From: Rhodospirillales bacterium
GTDB taxonomy: Bacteria; Pseudomonadota; Alphaproteobacteria; Rhodospirillales; Defluviicoccaceae
Reading direction: 5' to 3'
Assembly (NCBI GenBank): GCA_016710335.1
Contig: JADJXQ010000001.1
Location: 124,001-188,000 of the forward strand
DNA length: 64,000 nucleotides
Made by a program: the position numbers and the translations under genes. Position 1 is the stretch's first letter. Every line of letters starts with the position of its first letter. This document shows positions 13,433 through 22,032 of this stretch, one piece after another. The notes under the pieces were generated by a model. It saw only the letters and a list, made by a program, of their open reading frames with translations. It ran no database searches and had not been told where the DNA came from.

Positions 13433-14750
13433 TCACGGACTCGAGAAGATTCTGACCTCTCCGGGAGCAAGTTCTACCGCGGTCCCCGGTGCGAGCGAAA
13501 CAGTCTTGTCGCCGGACGCCCCCGGGGTGACCTCACGCCCCTCCCGCATGTCCGCGTCGAGGTCGGCAATCCGCGCCTCGCTCGACTGCTCATGGTCCAG
13601 GTTGATCAGCGTCACCGCCCATCCCGGCGCCCGCTCGCCCTTTCGAACAAGCGTGCAGACGCGGCGATCCGGCGAGACGATGGCGCGCTGCGGTCCCTCC
13701 TCGTTGAACACCGGGACCGCCTCGCGCATGCGGTTGACGGCGCCGATGAAATCGCAGAGATCGAAGGATGGCTCTTCCCAGTGCTCCGGCCGCGTCGACA
13801 CTACATGCAGGCGATGGCGGAACCCGTACTCGAAGCCGATCGGGATCATCACACCGGCGGAGAACGCGGCGGCGAACAGGTAGGCGCGGCGATAGCACCG
13901 CTCGATTCCATCATGGTCTTCGACCCCGTCGGCGGCGAGATCGACCACCAGCCGGTCGGTGTCGTGGGTTTCCGGGAAAGAGATGGAAGGTGCGATAGTG
14001 CGGAACCGGTCGTACTGCTCGAACAGCCAGTCGGCCTTGAAGTCCCACCACTTCGAGCTGTTGAACAGATAATCGAAGCCCGCATCCCTCGAGGGCCTCG
14101 ACCTGCTCGAACAACGAGCCGAGATTCTCGGCGGCGAACAGGCACTCGGGCTGCACGTGGCGCGACGCGTCGATCAGCGTGCGCCAGACGTCGGCGGGCA
14201 CCTGGTACGCCGCGTCGCAGCGAAAGCCGCGGATGCCGAGCCCCGCGTAATGCTGCATCATGTCCTGGAAATAGGCGACCAGCGCCGCCCGCTCCGGCCG
14301 ATCCGTGTAGTCGAGTTCGGCGAGGTCCCCCCACACCGTCTTCTTGCGCGGGTCCGCGGGATCGACGCAGAACGGCGACTGCAGGGCGCCTTTCTTGTCG
14401 CGGACGAACCACTCAGGGTGTTCCGTGGTAAGGACGCTGTCGATGGCGGTGTGGTTGATCACCAGGTCCATCATCACCTTGACGCCGCGCCGGTCGGCGG
14501 CCGCCACGAAGCCCCGGATGAGATCGTCGTCCGAACCCTGCGCACGGCCGCGGACCAGCGGATTGAGCCGGTAGTAATCGGCGACGGCGTAGAGGCTGCC
14601 CGACAGGCCGGTGGCGTGGAACGGATTGAGGAAAACCCAGTCGAAGTTCATCGCCGCGATGCGGTCCAGGTGGTGCTCCCACTCGGCGACGGTTCCGACC
14701 AACAGCGGAAACAGGTTATAGACCCTCGGTCCTGCGGCGACGGCGTTCAC
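13433..14750 (-). CDS. GH13 alpha-amylase family protein, split by a frameshift
   Basis: The protein starts at a GTG (14750) preceded by GAGGAG and reads as a GH13 glycosidase. Region I is DLVINHTA, region II GFRCDAAY, region III LFAAENLGS. The frame then breaks near 14086-14088. In the shifted frame it continues as AGFDYLFNSSKWWD and carries region IV (ETHDTDR) and the C-terminal domain down to 13433. Removing one base from the CCC run restores a protein of about 438 residues with all four catalytic motifs. The shift may be a sequence error or recent inactivation; the C-terminal part shows no further decay. It lies between glgM and glgE, so an alpha-glucan or malto-oligosaccharide substrate is likely. 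The exact specificity is not known. Confidence 0.8.
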
Positions 14751-14819
14751 GGTATCTCCTCGTTGTGCGGACGATTTGCGGCGATGGCTTTGCTTCGGTT
14801 CGGATCAGGATTTTGCACA

Positions 14820-14854
14820 GGAAGGCGCCGATCCTTTTCGGAGGCCGGCGTTCC
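14820..14854 (-). other. Intercistronic stem-loop directly after glgM
   Basis: On the - strand, GGAA-CGCCG pairs with CGGCG-CC-TTCC around a 15-base loop that itself can form TCC/GGA. It begins 2 bp after the glgM stop codon and is not followed by a T run. It is therefore not a standard terminator and could instead tune stability or read-through between glgM and the amylase gene. This rests on base pairing seen by eye only. Confidence 0.35.
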
Positions 14855-14856
14855 GT

Positions 14857-16062
14857 TCAAGCGCCCAGATGCTGATAAAGTTCCAAGGTCTGCCGGGCGA
14901 TGTTGGCCCAACTGAACCTTTCGACGACGTGCCGGCGCCCGGCTGCGCCCATGGTGCGGCTGAGGTCCGCGTTCAGCCCGAGGCGGTTGATCGCGTCGGC
15001 CAGATCGCGGGCCAGCCGGTCAGGTTGCAGGGGGTCGTGAGGCGGTTCCGCAGACAGGCGCGCGTCCACCAGGAACCCGGTTTCGCCGTCGGCGACGACC
15101 TCCGGTATGCCCCCGACCGCTGTCGCCACCACCGGCGTCCCGCACGCCATCGCCTCCAGATTGATGATGCCGAACGGCTCGTAGATGGACGGACAGCAGA
15201 ACACGGCGGCGTGGCTGTAAAGGGCGACCGTGGTGCGGCGGCTCACCATCTCCGGAATCCAGACGATCCCGGGCCGCCGCTCGCGCAAGTCGTCGACCAT
15301 GCCCTCCAGTTCGGCCTGCAGGCGCGGCGTGTCGGATTCGCCCGCGCACAGCACGATCTGCAGTTGCGGATCGATATGCTCGATCGCCTTCAGCAGATAA
15401 TAGAGGCCTTTCTGGCGCGTCATGCGCCCGACGAACAGGACATAGGGGCGCTTGGGGTCGATGCCGCGTTCCGCCAGCAGTACCGGCCGGTCGACGTGCG
15501 TGTACTCGTCGGTGTCGATGCCGTTGGGAATGACGTGAACCTTATCCGGGTCCACGTCGAACAGCCGCAGCACGTCGTCGCGGGTGCTGGTCGAGACGGC
15601 GACGACGGCGTCGGCCATCTCCAGCGCCATTTTCTCCACCCAACAGGACAACTCGTAGCCGCGGCCGATCTGCTCCTGCTTCCACGGGCGCAGCGGCTCC
15701 AGCGAATGCACCGTCACCACCAGCGGAATGCCATAAAGCTTCTTGGTGAGGATCCCGCCGAACTCCGTGTACCAGGTATGGCAGTGGACGATGTCGGCGT
15801 CGATGCCCTGGCCGTTGAACGCGAGGCAGGTGGCCAGCGCCCGGAGCGGCGACACCAACGCGACTGGGCAGCCTGGGAAGTGCGCCGTCTCGATCTTGGT
15901 GCCGCGCACTGACAGCCGCCCGTCCACGTACGCCTGGTCATGAAAGCTGCGCACCTCGACGGAGGCGATTTTCGCCAACTCCCGCGTGAGATACTCCACA
16001 TGAACTCCGGCGCCGCCGTAGATGTGCGGGGGAAACTCGTTGGTCATGAAAAGAACGCGCAT
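14857..16062 (-). CDS. glgM: GT4 glycogen synthase family, alpha-maltose-1-phosphate synthase (GlgM type)
   Basis: This 401-residue GT4 protein is of the short actinobacterial 'glycogen synthase' type, not the roughly 480-residue GT5 GlgA. In the known family GlgM joins ADP-glucose and glucose-1-phosphate to maltose-1-phosphate. Visible features are NEFPPHIYGGAGVH at the N-terminus, the HTWYTEFGG segment, FVGRMTRQKG in the nucleotide-binding half, and the E-x7-E motif in YEPFGIINLEAMACG near residue 300. ATG 16062 is preferred because it directly precedes the conserved RVLFMTNEFPP. An in-frame GTG at 16068 is equally possible; GAGG lies upstream of both. It is the first gene of the glucan operon. 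Assignment as GlgM rather than a chain-elongating synthase rests on length and on the GlgE context. Confidence 0.88.
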   Translation of the reverse strand: MRVLFMTNEFPPHIYGGAGVHVEYLTRELAKIASVEVRSFHDQAYVDGRLSVRGTKIETAHFPGCPVALVSPLRALATCLAFNGQGIDADIVHCHTWYTEFGGILTKKLYGIPLVVTVHSLEPLRPWKQEQIGRGYELSCWVEKMALEMADAVVAVSTSTRDDVLRLFDVDPDKVHVIPNGIDTDEYTHVDRPVLLAERGIDPKRPYVLFVGRMTRQKGLYYLLKAIEHIDPQLQIVLCAGESDTPRLQAELEGMVDDLRERRPGIVWIPEMVSRRTTVALYSHAAVFCCPSIYEPFGIINLEAMACGTPVVATAVGGIPEVVADGETGFLVDARLSAEPPHDPLQPDRLARDLADAINRLGLNADLSRTMGAAGRRHVVERFSWANIARQTLELYQHLGA

Positions 16063-16093
16063 CGCCACACCGCCTCTAGGTGATTTCCGGCTC

Positions 16094-16121
16094 GTTCTAA
16101 AGCATGACCGGCCAGCGTCAA
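16094..16121 (-). promoter_or_regulatory. Candidate sigma70 promoter of the glgM operon
   Basis: On the - strand, TTGACG (16116-16121) and TAGAAC (16094-16099) are 16 bp apart. The start of transcription would fall near 16087, about 25 bp before the glgM start. Matches are 5/6 and 4/6 to the consensus. It is the only such pair seen between glgM and the divergent gene on the - strand. Confidence 0.5.
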
Positions 16122-16170
16122 ACGCTAACCGCGCCGGAGCAACCGAACCACCCGTGGGCTATGCCGGCGC

Positions 16171-16199
16171 TTGCATGTTTAAGGAGAACATGTTATCAT
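16171..16199 (+). promoter_or_regulatory. Candidate sigma70 promoter with an inverted repeat in its spacer
   Basis: TTGCAT (16171-16176) and TATCAT (16194-16199) are 17 bp apart on the + strand, 36 bp before the small secreted-protein gene. The spacer region holds an inverted repeat, CATGTT (16174-16179) and AACATG (16187-16192), that overlaps the -35 box. A repressor bound there would block the promoter. The operator role is inference. Confidence 0.5.
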
Positions 16200-16234
16200 G
16201 TGCGCTACCTAAACTAGAATAGGCGCTGCCCGTT

Positions 16235-16612
16235 GTGGGTGCGGTTCTGAAGTTGCTGCGCTGGTGCGGAGCCGTCGTGATGCTACTGGCGGTGTCGTGG
16301 ACCGGCGCCAGCGCCGGGGAGCCTCTGTGTAACCGCGCGACCCTGGGGCAGACGGCCTGCTTCACGGCGAAGCTCTGCGCGTGCATCATCGACCGGGGCG
16401 GCAGCATCACCGGCATCCCGCCCGGCTTCCGCTGGGACTGCGGCGTGCTCCGTCCGAGTTGCGGCGAGGCGGCCGATCAGCCGGTCACCATCCAGGAGTT
16501 CCGCGGCGCCCCGCCCGCCTACCCGTCCGCCGTCGCCATCGACCGCCGCTCTCTCATCAACATCCGCCCCCGCCCCCCGGCGCCGCTGGCCCCGCCGCTG
16601 CCGCTGGAGTAG
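16235..16612 (+). CDS. Small secreted Cys-containing protein of unknown function
   Basis: This is a 125-residue protein with a clear signal peptide: basic start, hydrophobic core VVMLLAVSW, and probable cleavage after GASA. The mature part has six cysteines (LCNR, ACFTAKLCAC, DCGVL, PSCGE), suggesting disulfides in the periplasm or outside the cell. The C-terminal tail is proline-rich (RPRPPAPLAPPLPLE). The start is a GTG; no strong ribosome site is seen. It is divergent from the glucan operon behind its own promoter-like site. No family is recognised. Confidence 0.7.
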   Translation: MGAVLKLLRWCGAVVMLLAVSWTGASAGEPLCNRATLGQTACFTAKLCACIIDRGGSITGIPPGFRWDCGVLRPSCGEAADQPVTIQEFRGAPPAYPSAVAIDRRSLINIRPRPPAPLAPPLPLE

Positions 16613-16646
16613 ACGCCCGTCGTCTCATGAGCGTCTGGGACGACGC

Positions 16647-17393
16647 TCACCCAGCCTCCTTCTTCGCCGCCTTCCGGGCGCGGCTCCGGGAACTGGCCCT
16701 GGCGGCAAGGCGGTTCAGGGTCTCGACAAGTATCGAGAACGCAATCGCGAAATACAGGTACCCGCGCGGGATGTGGAAGTGCAGCCCGTCGGCGATCAGC
16801 GCCACCCCCACCAGCAACAGGAAACTGAGCGCCAGCATCTTCACCGTCGGGTGGGTGTTGACGAAGCGCGACACCGGCTCGGCCGCGAGCAGCATGACCG
16901 CGACGGCGATGAGAACGGCGGCGATCATCACCGGCAGGTGCTGCGCCATGCCGACGGCGGTGATCACCGAGTCGAGCGAGAACACGACGTCGAGCAGCAC
17001 GATCTGCAGGATCGCGCTGGCGAAGGTCACCGTCCGGATCGCGGCGCCTTCCTCTTGCCCCTCCACCATGTGATGGATCTCCATGGTCCCCTTGACGAGC
17101 AGGAACAGGCCGCCGCCGCCGAGCACCAGGTCGCGCCAGGACACGGTGTGGTCGAAGACGGTGAAGATTGGCGCGGTGAGACCGATGATCCAGGCGATGC
17201 CGACGAGGAGCGCCACCCGCATGCCTGCAGCCAGCCCGAGACCAACGCGACGGGCGGCCCGCTGCTGATGCTCCGGCAGGCGCGATGTGACGATCGAGAG
17301 AAATATGATGTTGTCGATCCCGAGGACGACCTCGAGCGCGGTCAGCGTGACGAGGCTGGCCCACGCCTGCGGATCGGAAAGCAACGACAACAT
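16647..17393 (-). CDS. TerC family integral membrane protein
   Basis: This 248-residue membrane protein has about seven hydrophobic segments. It carries the two acidic in-membrane motifs of the TerC family, LEVVLGIDNIIF near residue 18 and DVVFSLDSVITA in the second half. TerC proteins are linked to metal ion (often manganese) export and tellurite resistance. ATG 17393 is preferred over longer in-frame starts because the conserved family N-terminus begins there. The C-terminus ends in a Lys/Arg-rich cytosolic tail. It is convergent with the upstream small secreted-protein gene and divergent from the FAH-family gene. No manganese riboswitch could be recognised upstream. Family assignment is firm; the substrate is not shown. 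Confidence 0.9.
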   Translation of the reverse strand: MLSLLSDPQAWASLVTLTALEVVLGIDNIIFLSIVTSRLPEHQQRAARRVGLGLAAGMRVALLVGIAWIIGLTAPIFTVFDHTVSWRDLVLGGGGLFLLVKGTMEIHHMVEGQEEGAAIRTVTFASAILQIVLLDVVFSLDSVITAVGMAQHLPVMIAAVLIAVAVMLLAAEPVSRFVNTHPTVKMLALSFLLLVGVALIADGLHFHIPRGYLYFAIAFSILVETLNRLAARASSRSRARKAAKKEAG

Positions 17394-17613
17394 GGCTTTG
17401 CATATCCTCTGCGGGTGAATGACGACCAACTGAACCGACGGTGCATCGGCGGTAGGAGCGGGCGGCGGGGATATTTGGCGACTCCGCCCACTTTTGCAAT
17501 GACTGAACCGCGACCCTCCACAGGATCGCGCAAGGAGGGCGTTGCGAAGGGGGCGCAAGCCTGTATCTTCCTCCGGTGCCGAGCATCGCGCCGGACGACG
17601 TGCGGAGGTTGCC

Positions 17614-18462
17614 ATGAAACTGTTGCGCTATGGACCTGCGGGACAAGAGCGACCGGGGCTCCTCGATCACAAGGGGCTCATCCGCGATCTATCGCACCAT
17701 GTCGACGACATCCGAGGCGACGCGCTGTCGCCGGACGGCCTCGCCCGGCTGGCGTGCGTCGATGTGGAGTCCCTGCCGGTGGTGGACGAAACGACCCGCC
17801 TCGGGCCGCCCGTCGCCGGGATCGGCAAGATCCTCGCCATCGGGCTCAACTACCGCGACCACGCGGCGGAGACCGGGGCGGCGCCGCGCGCCGAGCCGAT
17901 GCTGTTCTCCAAGGCGATCACCGCGCTGAGCGGCCCCGGCGATCCCATCGTCATGCCGCGGGGCGCCACCCAGGTCGACTGGGAGGTGGAGTTGGCGGTG
18001 ATCATCGGCAGCGTCGCCCGCTACGTGGACGACGTGCGCGCCCTCGACCATGTCGCCGGCTATGCGGTGATCAACGACGTCTCCGAGCGCGTGTTCCAGA
18101 AGGACCGGGGCGGCCAGTTCATCAAGGGCAAGAGCGCCGATACCTTCGCGCCGCTCGGGCCGTGGCTGGTGACCCGCAACGACGTCGCAGACCCGCAGCA
18201 ACTGGCGCTGTGGTGCGACCTGAACGGGCGGCGCCGCCAGTCGGGGAACACCGGCGACATGATCTTCGGCGTCGCCACCCTGGTCAGTCACCTGAGCCAG
18301 TTCATGACCCTGATGCCGGGCGACGTCATCGCCACCGGCACCCCCGCCGGCGTCGGATTGGGGTGCAGGCCGCCGGAGTTCATGCAGGCGGGCGACGTGC
18401 TCGAATGCGGCATCGAAGGCCTCGGCCGCCAGCGCCACGACGTTCGCTCATACACGTCGTAG
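17614..18462 (+). CDS. Fumarylacetoacetate hydrolase family protein
   Basis: This 282-residue member of the FAH superfamily starts at an ATG with GGAGG six bases upstream. Family motifs are GLNYRDHAAETG, the metal ligands in DWEVELAVIIG (two Glu) and NDVSERVFQ (Asp), KSADTFAPLGPW, and the C-terminal GDVIATGTPAGVG. Relatives cleave C-C or C-N bonds in acylpyruvates, ureidoglycolate or 2,4-diketo-3-deoxy sugars; the substrate here cannot be told. The last eight codons and the stop codon lie inside the first unit of a 28-bp tandem repeat, so the HDVRSYTS tail is probably not ancestral. It sits upstream of hemN on the same strand with no obvious pathway link. Confidence 0.92.
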   Translation: MKLLRYGPAGQERPGLLDHKGLIRDLSHHVDDIRGDALSPDGLARLACVDVESLPVVDETTRLGPPVAGIGKILAIGLNYRDHAAETGAAPRAEPMLFSKAITALSGPGDPIVMPRGATQVDWEVELAVIIGSVARYVDDVRALDHVAGYAVINDVSERVFQKDRGGQFIKGKSADTFAPLGPWLVTRNDVADPQQLALWCDLNGRRRQSGNTGDMIFGVATLVSHLSQFMTLMPGDVIATGTPAGVGLGCRPPEFMQAGDVLECGIEGLGRQRHDVRSYTS

Positions 18463-18548
18463 CAACGACGTTCGCTGATACACGTCGTAGCAACGACGTT
18501 CGCTCATACACGTCGTAGCCACGACGTTCGCTCATTCACGTCGTAGCC
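18437..18548 (+). repeat. Four tandem 28-bp hairpin repeats
   Basis: Four units of exactly 28 bp run head to tail (18437, 18465, 18493 and 18521). They differ at single positions only: one C/G change in unit 2, A/C at the last base, and A/T in the loop of unit 4. Each unit holds the inverted repeat ACGACGT and ACGTCGT with a 10-base loop, followed by AGC and one base. Unit 1 contains the stop codon of the FAH-family gene; unit 4 ends 126 bp before the hemN start. There are no spacers, so this is not CRISPR. It could be a set of protein-binding sites or RNA hairpins. Confidence 0.95.
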
Positions 18549-18674
18549 GTGATGGGGCGCTCGGCGCGAACGGCACGGGACTCGTCACTGCCCGCAGGAG
18601 TGCTTATCTGCGGAGCAGGCCCGGACGCGGTTGCAGGCGGCGCACGCGTGGTTTCAATGGGAAGTGTCAATGGC

Positions 18675-20060
18675 ATGACGAGCAACGAGACGAGCAAGAC
18701 GGAGACCGGCACTGCACTCATCGATCGCTACGACATGCGGGTGCCGCGCTACACCAGCTATCCGACCGCGCCGCACTTCTCGGAGGCCGTCGACGATGCG
18801 GCCTATCGCACGTGGCTCGGCGCTCTCGATGCCGATCAGGGCTTGTCGCTCTACTTCCACATCCCGTTCTGCGACTCCATGTGCTGGTTCTGCGCCTGCT
18901 ACACCAAGATCGTGCAGCGCTACGAGCCGATCCGGGAATACCTCGACGTCCTGCATCGGGAGATTGGCCTGGTGGCCGATGCGCTCCCCGGCCGCCTCAC
19001 CGCCCGCCACCTGCACTGGGGCGGCGGCAGCCCGACGCTGTTGACGCCGGAGGACTGGCTGGCGCTGATCGGTGCGCTCCGCGACCGCTTCGACGTTGCC
19101 GACGACGCCGAGGTCGCCGTGGAGCTCGATCCCCGCGACACGACGGAAGCCTACGTCGCCGCGCTGGCCGCCGCCGGCGTCAACCGCGTCAGCATCGGCG
19201 TCCAGGACTTCGAGCCGGACACCCAGGCGGCGATCAACCGCATCCAGCCCTTCGAGGTAGTGGCGCGCGTGTGCGGCTGGCTCCGCGCCCACGGCATCCA
19301 GCGCATCAACCTCGATTTGATGTACGGCCTGCCGCACCAGACGACGGCGCGCGTGCTCGACATGGTGGACAAGGCGGTCAGCCTCGATCCCGCCCGCCTC
19401 GCCCTGTTCGGCTACGCCCACGTGCCGTGGATGAAGAGCCACCAGCGCATGATCAACGAGGCGGACCTGCCGGATGCGGCGGCCCGCCTTGACCAGGTCT
19501 CGGCGGCGTCCCGGCGCCTGCAGGAGCACGGCTTCCGCGCCATCGGCCTCGACCATTTCGCGCGGCCGGACGACACCCTGGCGCAGGCGTTGGAGCACGG
19601 ACGCCTGCATCGCAACTTCCAGGGCTACACCGCCGATACGGCGCCGGTCATGTTGGGCTTCGGCGCATCCGCCATCGGTCAACTCCCGCAAGGCTATGTC
19701 CAGAACCTGTCGCCGCTCCGCGACTATCGGCGGCACGTGGAGGACGGCCGCCTGCCGGTCGCCCGCGGCCTCGCGCTCACGCCCGAGGACCGGCTGCGCG
19801 GCGACATCATCGAGCGGCTGATGTGCGACCTCGAGGTCGACCTCTCCGCGGTCCGCGCCCGCCACGACGGCGCCGTCGCGGCCGTTGATCTGTCCCGGTC
19901 GCTCGACGCCCTGGCGCCGCTGGTTGCCGACGGCCTCGTTACGATGGACGACGACCGCATTACGATCCCGGACGCCGGCCGGCCCTTCGTGCGCCTCGCC
20001 GCCGCCGCCTTCGACGCCTACCTGGCAGGGGGTCAGAAACGCCATTCGCGCGCCGTGTGA
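18675..20060 (+). CDS. hemN: Oxygen-independent coproporphyrinogen III oxidase
   Basis: HemN is the radical-SAM enzyme that converts coproporphyrinogen III to protoporphyrinogen IX without oxygen, in the cytosol. The 461 residues match the family (about 457 in E. coli). The N-terminus has RYTSYPTAPHFS, followed by YFHIPFCDSMCWFC with the C-x3-C-x2-C iron-sulfur motif. The GGGSPT motif and the C-terminal HemN domain follow. ATG 18675 was chosen because earlier in-frame starts add an unconserved leader made from the end of the 28-bp repeat region. The repeats upstream could affect its expression. Presence fits an organism that also grows with little or no oxygen. Confidence 0.95.
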   Translation: MTSNETSKTETGTALIDRYDMRVPRYTSYPTAPHFSEAVDDAAYRTWLGALDADQGLSLYFHIPFCDSMCWFCACYTKIVQRYEPIREYLDVLHREIGLVADALPGRLTARHLHWGGGSPTLLTPEDWLALIGALRDRFDVADDAEVAVELDPRDTTEAYVAALAAAGVNRVSIGVQDFEPDTQAAINRIQPFEVVARVCGWLRAHGIQRINLDLMYGLPHQTTARVLDMVDKAVSLDPARLALFGYAHVPWMKSHQRMINEADLPDAAARLDQVSAASRRLQEHGFRAIGLDHFARPDDTLAQALEHGRLHRNFQGYTADTAPVMLGFGASAIGQLPQGYVQNLSPLRDYRRHVEDGRLPVARGLALTPEDRLRGDIIERLMCDLEVDLSAVRARHDGAVAAVDLSRSLDALAPLVADGLVTMDDDRITIPDAGRPFVRLAAAAFDAYLAGGQKRHSRAV

Positions 20061-20117
20061 CGGCCGCATACGGTCGTACCGCGTGACGGCCGGCGTTGTA
20101 GAGAGAGGGGGAACATC

Positions 20118-20738
20118 ATGGGACTTGCGATCGCGCTTCGCAGCATTTGCCTTCTGATCGTGCTCTTTGCGCCATTCGCGCCCGCGCGAGCCGCCGAGGT
20201 GGCCGGCGCCGTCGCGCGCCTGCAGGGCACGGCGACCGCGGAACTGGCGGGCGCCAGCCGTGATCTGGCGGAAGGCGCCGCCCTTCGGCCAGGCGACCGC
20301 ATCCAGACCGGAGCGGCATCGCGCCTCGAAATGCGTATGCGCGACGGCGCGGTGATCACCCTCGGCGAGAACGCCAACTTCACCATCGGCGCGTTCGAAG
20401 CGGACGAGCGGGGCGGCGTGTTCGGCCTCCTGCGCGGCGCCTTCCTCGCCATCTCCGGCAAGATCGACGACACCACTTCGAGCCCGATGACCGTCATCAC
20501 GCCGATCGCCACCGCCGGCATCCGCGGCACCACCGTCTGGGGCGAGCAATCGACCGACACGCTGGAGATGGCTTTGTTCGAGGGCAACCGCGTGTTCGTC
20601 GAAGCCCAAGGCCGCCGCGTCGAACTCACCGAGCCCCTGTTCGGCACCACCGTCGTCGCCGGACAGGCTCCGACTCCGCCCAAGCGCTGGGGCGACCCCA
20701 AGATCGCCAAGGCCCAAAGCAGCGTCGCATTCCAGTAG
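20118..20738 (+). CDS. Secreted FecR-domain protein
   Basis: This 206-residue protein has a signal peptide (hydrophobic LLIVLFAPFAPARA, cleavage probably after ARA). A FecR domain follows, with the typical LRPGDRIQTGAASRLEMRM and DGAVITLGENANFTI strands and the PIATAGIRGTTVW segment. Without a cytosolic helix or sigma factor partner, it resembles the stand-alone periplasmic FecR-like proteins of alphaproteobacteria rather than an iron sensor. GAGAGAGGGGGA precedes the ATG. It ends 22 bp before soxB, but a functional link to sarcosine oxidation is not evident. Confidence 0.85.
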   Translation: MGLAIALRSICLLIVLFAPFAPARAAEVAGAVARLQGTATAELAGASRDLAEGAALRPGDRIQTGAASRLEMRMRDGAVITLGENANFTIGAFEADERGGVFGLLRGAFLAISGKIDDTTSSPMTVITPIATAGIRGTTVWGEQSTDTLEMALFEGNRVFVEAQGRRVELTEPLFGTTVVAGQAPTPPKRWGDPKIAKAQSSVAFQ

Positions 20739-20760
20739 CGCCGAGCCTGGTCAACCGGGA

Positions 20761-22011
20761 ATGACGAAGTTCTCCATAGTCTCCATCGCCCGCAACGCGC
20801 TCACCCATCACGAGAACTGGCCGCGCCAATGGCGGAATCCGGATCCGAAACCATCGTACGACGTCGTGATCGTCGGGGGCGGTGGCCACGGGCTGGGGAC
20901 GGCGTACTATCTCGCGAAGGAGCATGGAGTCTCCAACGTTGCCGTGCTGGAGAAGAACTGGCTGGGCGGCGGGAACACGGGACGGAACACGACCATCGTG
21001 CGCTCCAACTATCTTTGGGACGAGAGCGCCCATCTCTACGAGCATTCCCTGAAGCTGTGGGAAAAGCTGTCGCAGGACTTAAACTTCAATGTGATGTTCA
21101 GTCAGCGCGGCGTCATCAACCTGGCCCATAACCTGCAGGACGTGAGGGCGAGCAGGCGACGACTCTACGCGAACCGGCTCAACGGCATCGACGCGGAGTG
21201 GCTGGAACCGGAGCAAGTCAAGGCCTTCTGCCCTATCCTCAACGTCTCGCCCGACGCGCGGTATCCGGTGCTGGGAGCGACCCTTCAGCGGCGCGCCGGC
21301 GTCGCGCGCCACGACGCGGTGGCGTGGGGCTACGCGCGAGCGGCCGACGCCCGCGGGGTGGACATCATCCAGGGCTGTGAGGTCACCGGCATCATGCGGG
21401 AGGGGAACCGCGTTACCGGCGTCGATACCACCCGCGGCGTGATCAAGACCAGGAAGGCCGCCATAGTCGTGGCCGGAGACACCTCCGTGTTGGCGGGGAT
21501 GGCGGGCCTTCGCCTTCCCATCCAGAGCCATCCATTGCAGGCGCTGGTCTCCGATTCCATCAAGCCGGTGCTGCATACCGTCGTCATGTCGGGCGCGGTG
21601 CACGTCTACGTCAGCCAATCCGACAAGGGAGAACTTGTCATCGGGTCCGGGATCGACGCCCTGACCGCCTACGGCCAGCGCGGCAGCTTCCACCTCATCG
21701 AGGGCCAGATGGCGGCGCTCAAGGAACTCTTCCCGATCTTCAGCCGAATGAGAATGATGCGCGCCTGGGCCGGCACGGTCGACACCTGTCCGGATGCCAG
21801 CCCGATCGTCTCGAAAACCCCGATTGACGGCTTCTACATCAATGGTGGCTGGGGCACGGGAGGCTTCAAATCAACGCCGGGCTCTGCGTGGTGCTTTGCG
21901 CACACGATCGCCAGGGACGAGCCTCATCCCTTGAACGCGCCGTTCTCTCTCGATCGCTTCGTGAGCGGGCGCCTGATAGACGAGCACGGTGCGGCGGCGG
22001 TGGCGCACTGA
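20761..22011 (+). CDS. soxB: Sarcosine oxidase, beta subunit
   Basis: This is the catalytic FAD/FMN subunit of heterotetrameric sarcosine oxidase. The enzyme oxidises sarcosine to glycine and delivers the methyl carbon to tetrahydrofolate, with peroxide as by-product. The 416 residues include the dinucleotide fold VVIVGGGGHGLGTAYYLA near 37 and GGGNTGRNTT. The RHDAVAW segment has the His near residue 184 that carries covalent FMN in the family. The C-terminal GGWGTGGFK segment also fits. It is the first gene of soxB-soxD-soxA-soxG, all on the + strand with short gaps or overlaps. The cytosolic complex usually serves glycine betaine, choline or creatine breakdown. Confidence 0.96.
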   Translation: MTKFSIVSIARNALTHHENWPRQWRNPDPKPSYDVVIVGGGGHGLGTAYYLAKEHGVSNVAVLEKNWLGGGNTGRNTTIVRSNYLWDESAHLYEHSLKLWEKLSQDLNFNVMFSQRGVINLAHNLQDVRASRRRLYANRLNGIDAEWLEPEQVKAFCPILNVSPDARYPVLGATLQRRAGVARHDAVAWGYARAADARGVDIIQGCEVTGIMREGNRVTGVDTTRGVIKTRKAAIVVAGDTSVLAGMAGLRLPIQSHPLQALVSDSIKPVLHTVVMSGAVHVYVSQSDKGELVIGSGIDALTAYGQRGSFHLIEGQMAALKELFPIFSRMRMMRAWAGTVDTCPDASPIVSKTPIDGFYINGGWGTGGFKSTPGSAWCFAHTIARDEPHPLNAPFSLDRFVSGRLIDEHGAAAVAH

Positions 22012-22032
22012 TCCGCTGCCGGGGAGGGCGGG

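Noticed and set aside
16190..16222. Ten-codon leader peptide with AAGGAG upstream
   Set aside because: The ribosome site is only three bases from the ATG, the stretch overlaps the -10 box of a good promoter, and no regulatory codon pattern is seen.
17394..17613. Manganese (yybP-ykoY) riboswitch before the TerC gene
   Set aside because: The conserved core could not be found in either strand; only a short GGTTCAGT direct repeat is present.
18437..18548. CRISPR array at the 28-bp repeats
   Set aside because: Units touch each other without unique spacers and no cas gene is near.
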